Source: an uncultured Candidatus Saccharibacteria bacterium
GTDB taxonomy: Bacteria > Patescibacteriota > Saccharimonadia > Saccharimonadales > Saccharimonadaceae
DNA: 64,000 nucleotides
Direction of reading: 5' to 3'
Assembly (NCBI GenBank): GCA_947428935.1
Contig: CANENS010000003.1
Location: 1-64,000 of the forward strand
In this document: piece by piece, positions 62,993 to 64,000 of the stretch
Layout: each line of letters begins with the position of its first letter
How positions within the stretch are numbered: the stretch's first letter is position 1
The notes under the pieces: generated by a model
What the model was told of the DNA's origin: nothing
The model's database searches: none
Seen by the model: only the letters and a program-made list of their open reading frames with translations
Program-made: the position numbers and the translations under genes

Positions 62993-63130
62993 CAACTTTT
63001 CAAAGCCAAAATATCAAAAGAAACAACTTACCGAATCATCAATACAAAAACGAAAATTTTATGGTGTAATAAGAAGTATGAGCAAAAAACATCATTTAAT
63101 AATTCTTCCAAACCGATGTAATTATACAAC

Positions 63131-63148
63131 CATATTGGAAATATGGTA
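63131..63148. promoter_or_regulatory. Inverted repeat overlapping the tsaD promoter
   Basis: ACCATATT/AATATGGT around GGA lies between the expected -35 and the TATAAT at 63147-63152, which ends 7 nt before the tsaD ATG. It could be an operator. No regulator is identifiable. Confidence 0.4.
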
Positions 63149-63159
63149 TAATATAGATT

Positions 63160-64000
63160 ATGAAAATTCTTGCTATCGAAACTTCTTGCGACGAAACCGC
63201 CGCTGCAATTCTGGAAGGACCCGAACCAGGTACAATGTCACAAAACCCCTGTTTGCAGCTGCTCAGCAATGTGGTAGTTTCTCAGGTTGATATTTTCGCG
63301 GCTTATGGCGGCGTCATTCCCGAAATCGCCGCACGTTCGCATCTCGAAGCCATCCTACCCGTCATTCATCAAGCACTCAACGATGCGCATCTCCATCCGC
63401 AAGATCTCGACGCTATCGCCGTCACGCATGCCCCCGGTTTGCTCGGCTCACTCCTCATCGGTACTCTCACAGCCCGAACTCTCGCCATCCTTTGGCAAAA
63501 GCCGCTTTTCGCCGTTCACCACCTCAAAAGCCACATCTACGCTAATTGGCTTCCGACCGCTTCCAAATCGTCACTTGAAAAAGTGCCGGCTTTTCCGCTA
63601 CTCGCCCTAGTAATTTCCGGCGGACACACCCAGATTATCTATATGCCCGAGCACAATCATTTCGAAATCATCGGTACTACTCGTGATGACGCTATCGGCG
63701 AATGTTTCGATAAAGTCGCAAAAATCCTCGGCCTTCCCTACCCTGGCGGCCCCTCAATCGCTCAGTGCGCCAAGAAAGGCAACCAGCGAAAATATCCTTT
63801 GCCTCATCCGAAGGTTGACGACCTTGATTTCTCATTCTCTGGACTCAAAACCGCAGTGTTGCGCAGCGTGCAAAATGCTTGCGATCTCGACATCACCACG
63901 CCTTCATACGAACTCAAAAAGCACCTTTCCGCGCAACAAAAGGCCGACTTCGCCGCCTCTTTCCAAGCTACAGCCTGCGACATTCTAATTGAGAAACTGG
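63160..64000 (+). CDS. tsaD: tRNA N6-threonylcarbamoyladenosine transferase TsaD (partial)
   Basis: The frame opens MKILAIETSCDETAAAIL, the N-terminal signature of TsaD/Gcp, and runs off the window end after about 280 residues without a stop. The metal-binding H-x3-H fits HHLKSHIYA, and ALVISGGHTQI is the phosphate-binding loop. With TsaB, TsaC and TsaE it makes t6A37 in ANN-decoding tRNAs. Leaderless from TATAAT at 63147. Confidence 0.95.
   Translation, partial: MKILAIETSCDETAAAILEGPEPGTMSQNPCLQLLSNVVVSQVDIFAAYGGVIPEIAARSHLEAILPVIHQALNDAHLHPQDLDAIAVTHAPGLLGSLLIGTLTARTLAILWQKPLFAVHHLKSHIYANWLPTASKSSLEKVPAFPLLALVISGGHTQIIYMPEHNHFEIIGTTRDDAIGECFDKVAKILGLPYPGGPSIAQCAKKGNQRKYPLPHPKVDDLDFSFSGLKTAVLRSVQNACDLDITTPSYELKKHLSAQQKADFAASFQATACDILIEKL

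Overview
The gene content points to a Patescibacteria (CPR) genome, most likely Candidatus Saccharibacteria (TM7). The evidence is a compact genome with a full type IV pilus assembly operon and no biosynthetic pathways in view. There is also a cell-wall hydrolase with four catalytic modules, and many genes start 6-9 nt after a TATAAT box (leaderless mRNAs). The taxon is inferred from gene content, not from a marker tree. Stop codons behave as in the standard code.

Layout. 1-16.3 kb is the pilus region: a XerC/D-type recombinase, prepilin peptidase, a pilin gene facing a headless second copy of itself, and the operon pilM-N-O-(small protein)-B-T-C on the minus strand. tRNA-Lys, -Arg and -Leu and a structured RNA lie among these. 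17-20.8 kb holds RNase HI, a TlyA-like methyltransferase, EF-P and rpsF-ssb-rpsR. 22.3-32.1 kb holds ftsK, two anchored proteins of unknown function, the large wall hydrolase and pnp. 32.3-46.4 kb holds a purB fragment, NUDIX, DUF1653 and HD proteins, tRNA-Thr, several membrane or secreted proteins, a P-type ATPase, hisS, tRNA-Gly, a SurA-like protein, a bPH2 protein and ndk. 46.5-64 kb holds rpsO, hsp20, comF, truB, tRNA-Asp, a DHH-like protein, a class V aminotransferase, yidC-khpB, a phosphate acetyltransferase and the start of tsaD.

The most unusual feature is a dispersed family of about 190-bp cassettes: nineteen copies plus two fragments, on both strands, almost all between genes. Each encodes the end of one domain, opening with RSG and closing with GFPLRC, and has no gene body upstream. 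Copies differ mainly at codons that are AAC, AAT or ATC in the copy at 7333. The changes fall on the adenines and usually leave the third base alone. That is the signature of diversity-generating retroelement (DGR) mutagenesis. No reverse transcriptase is visible in the window. Cassettes have conserved ends, a conserved hairpin and a 116-bp inverted-repeat element downstream of some, and 27-bp palindromes with a variable 5-bp centre upstream of others. One cassette is a mosaic of two others, one pair is a recent duplication, and cassette sequence abuts a truncated purB and a truncated TM2-domain gene.

A second variation system is likely at 4.85-5.98 kb. Two perfect 114-bp inverted repeats lie inside the pilin gene and its headless copy, so inversion would swap the pilin C-terminus. 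Other observations are tRNA 3' ends repeated exactly 184 bp away at two tRNA genes, a small RNA-like motif next to them, a perfect 29-bp inverted repeat inside a gene, and a palindrome carried in frame in the phosphate acetyltransferase gene.
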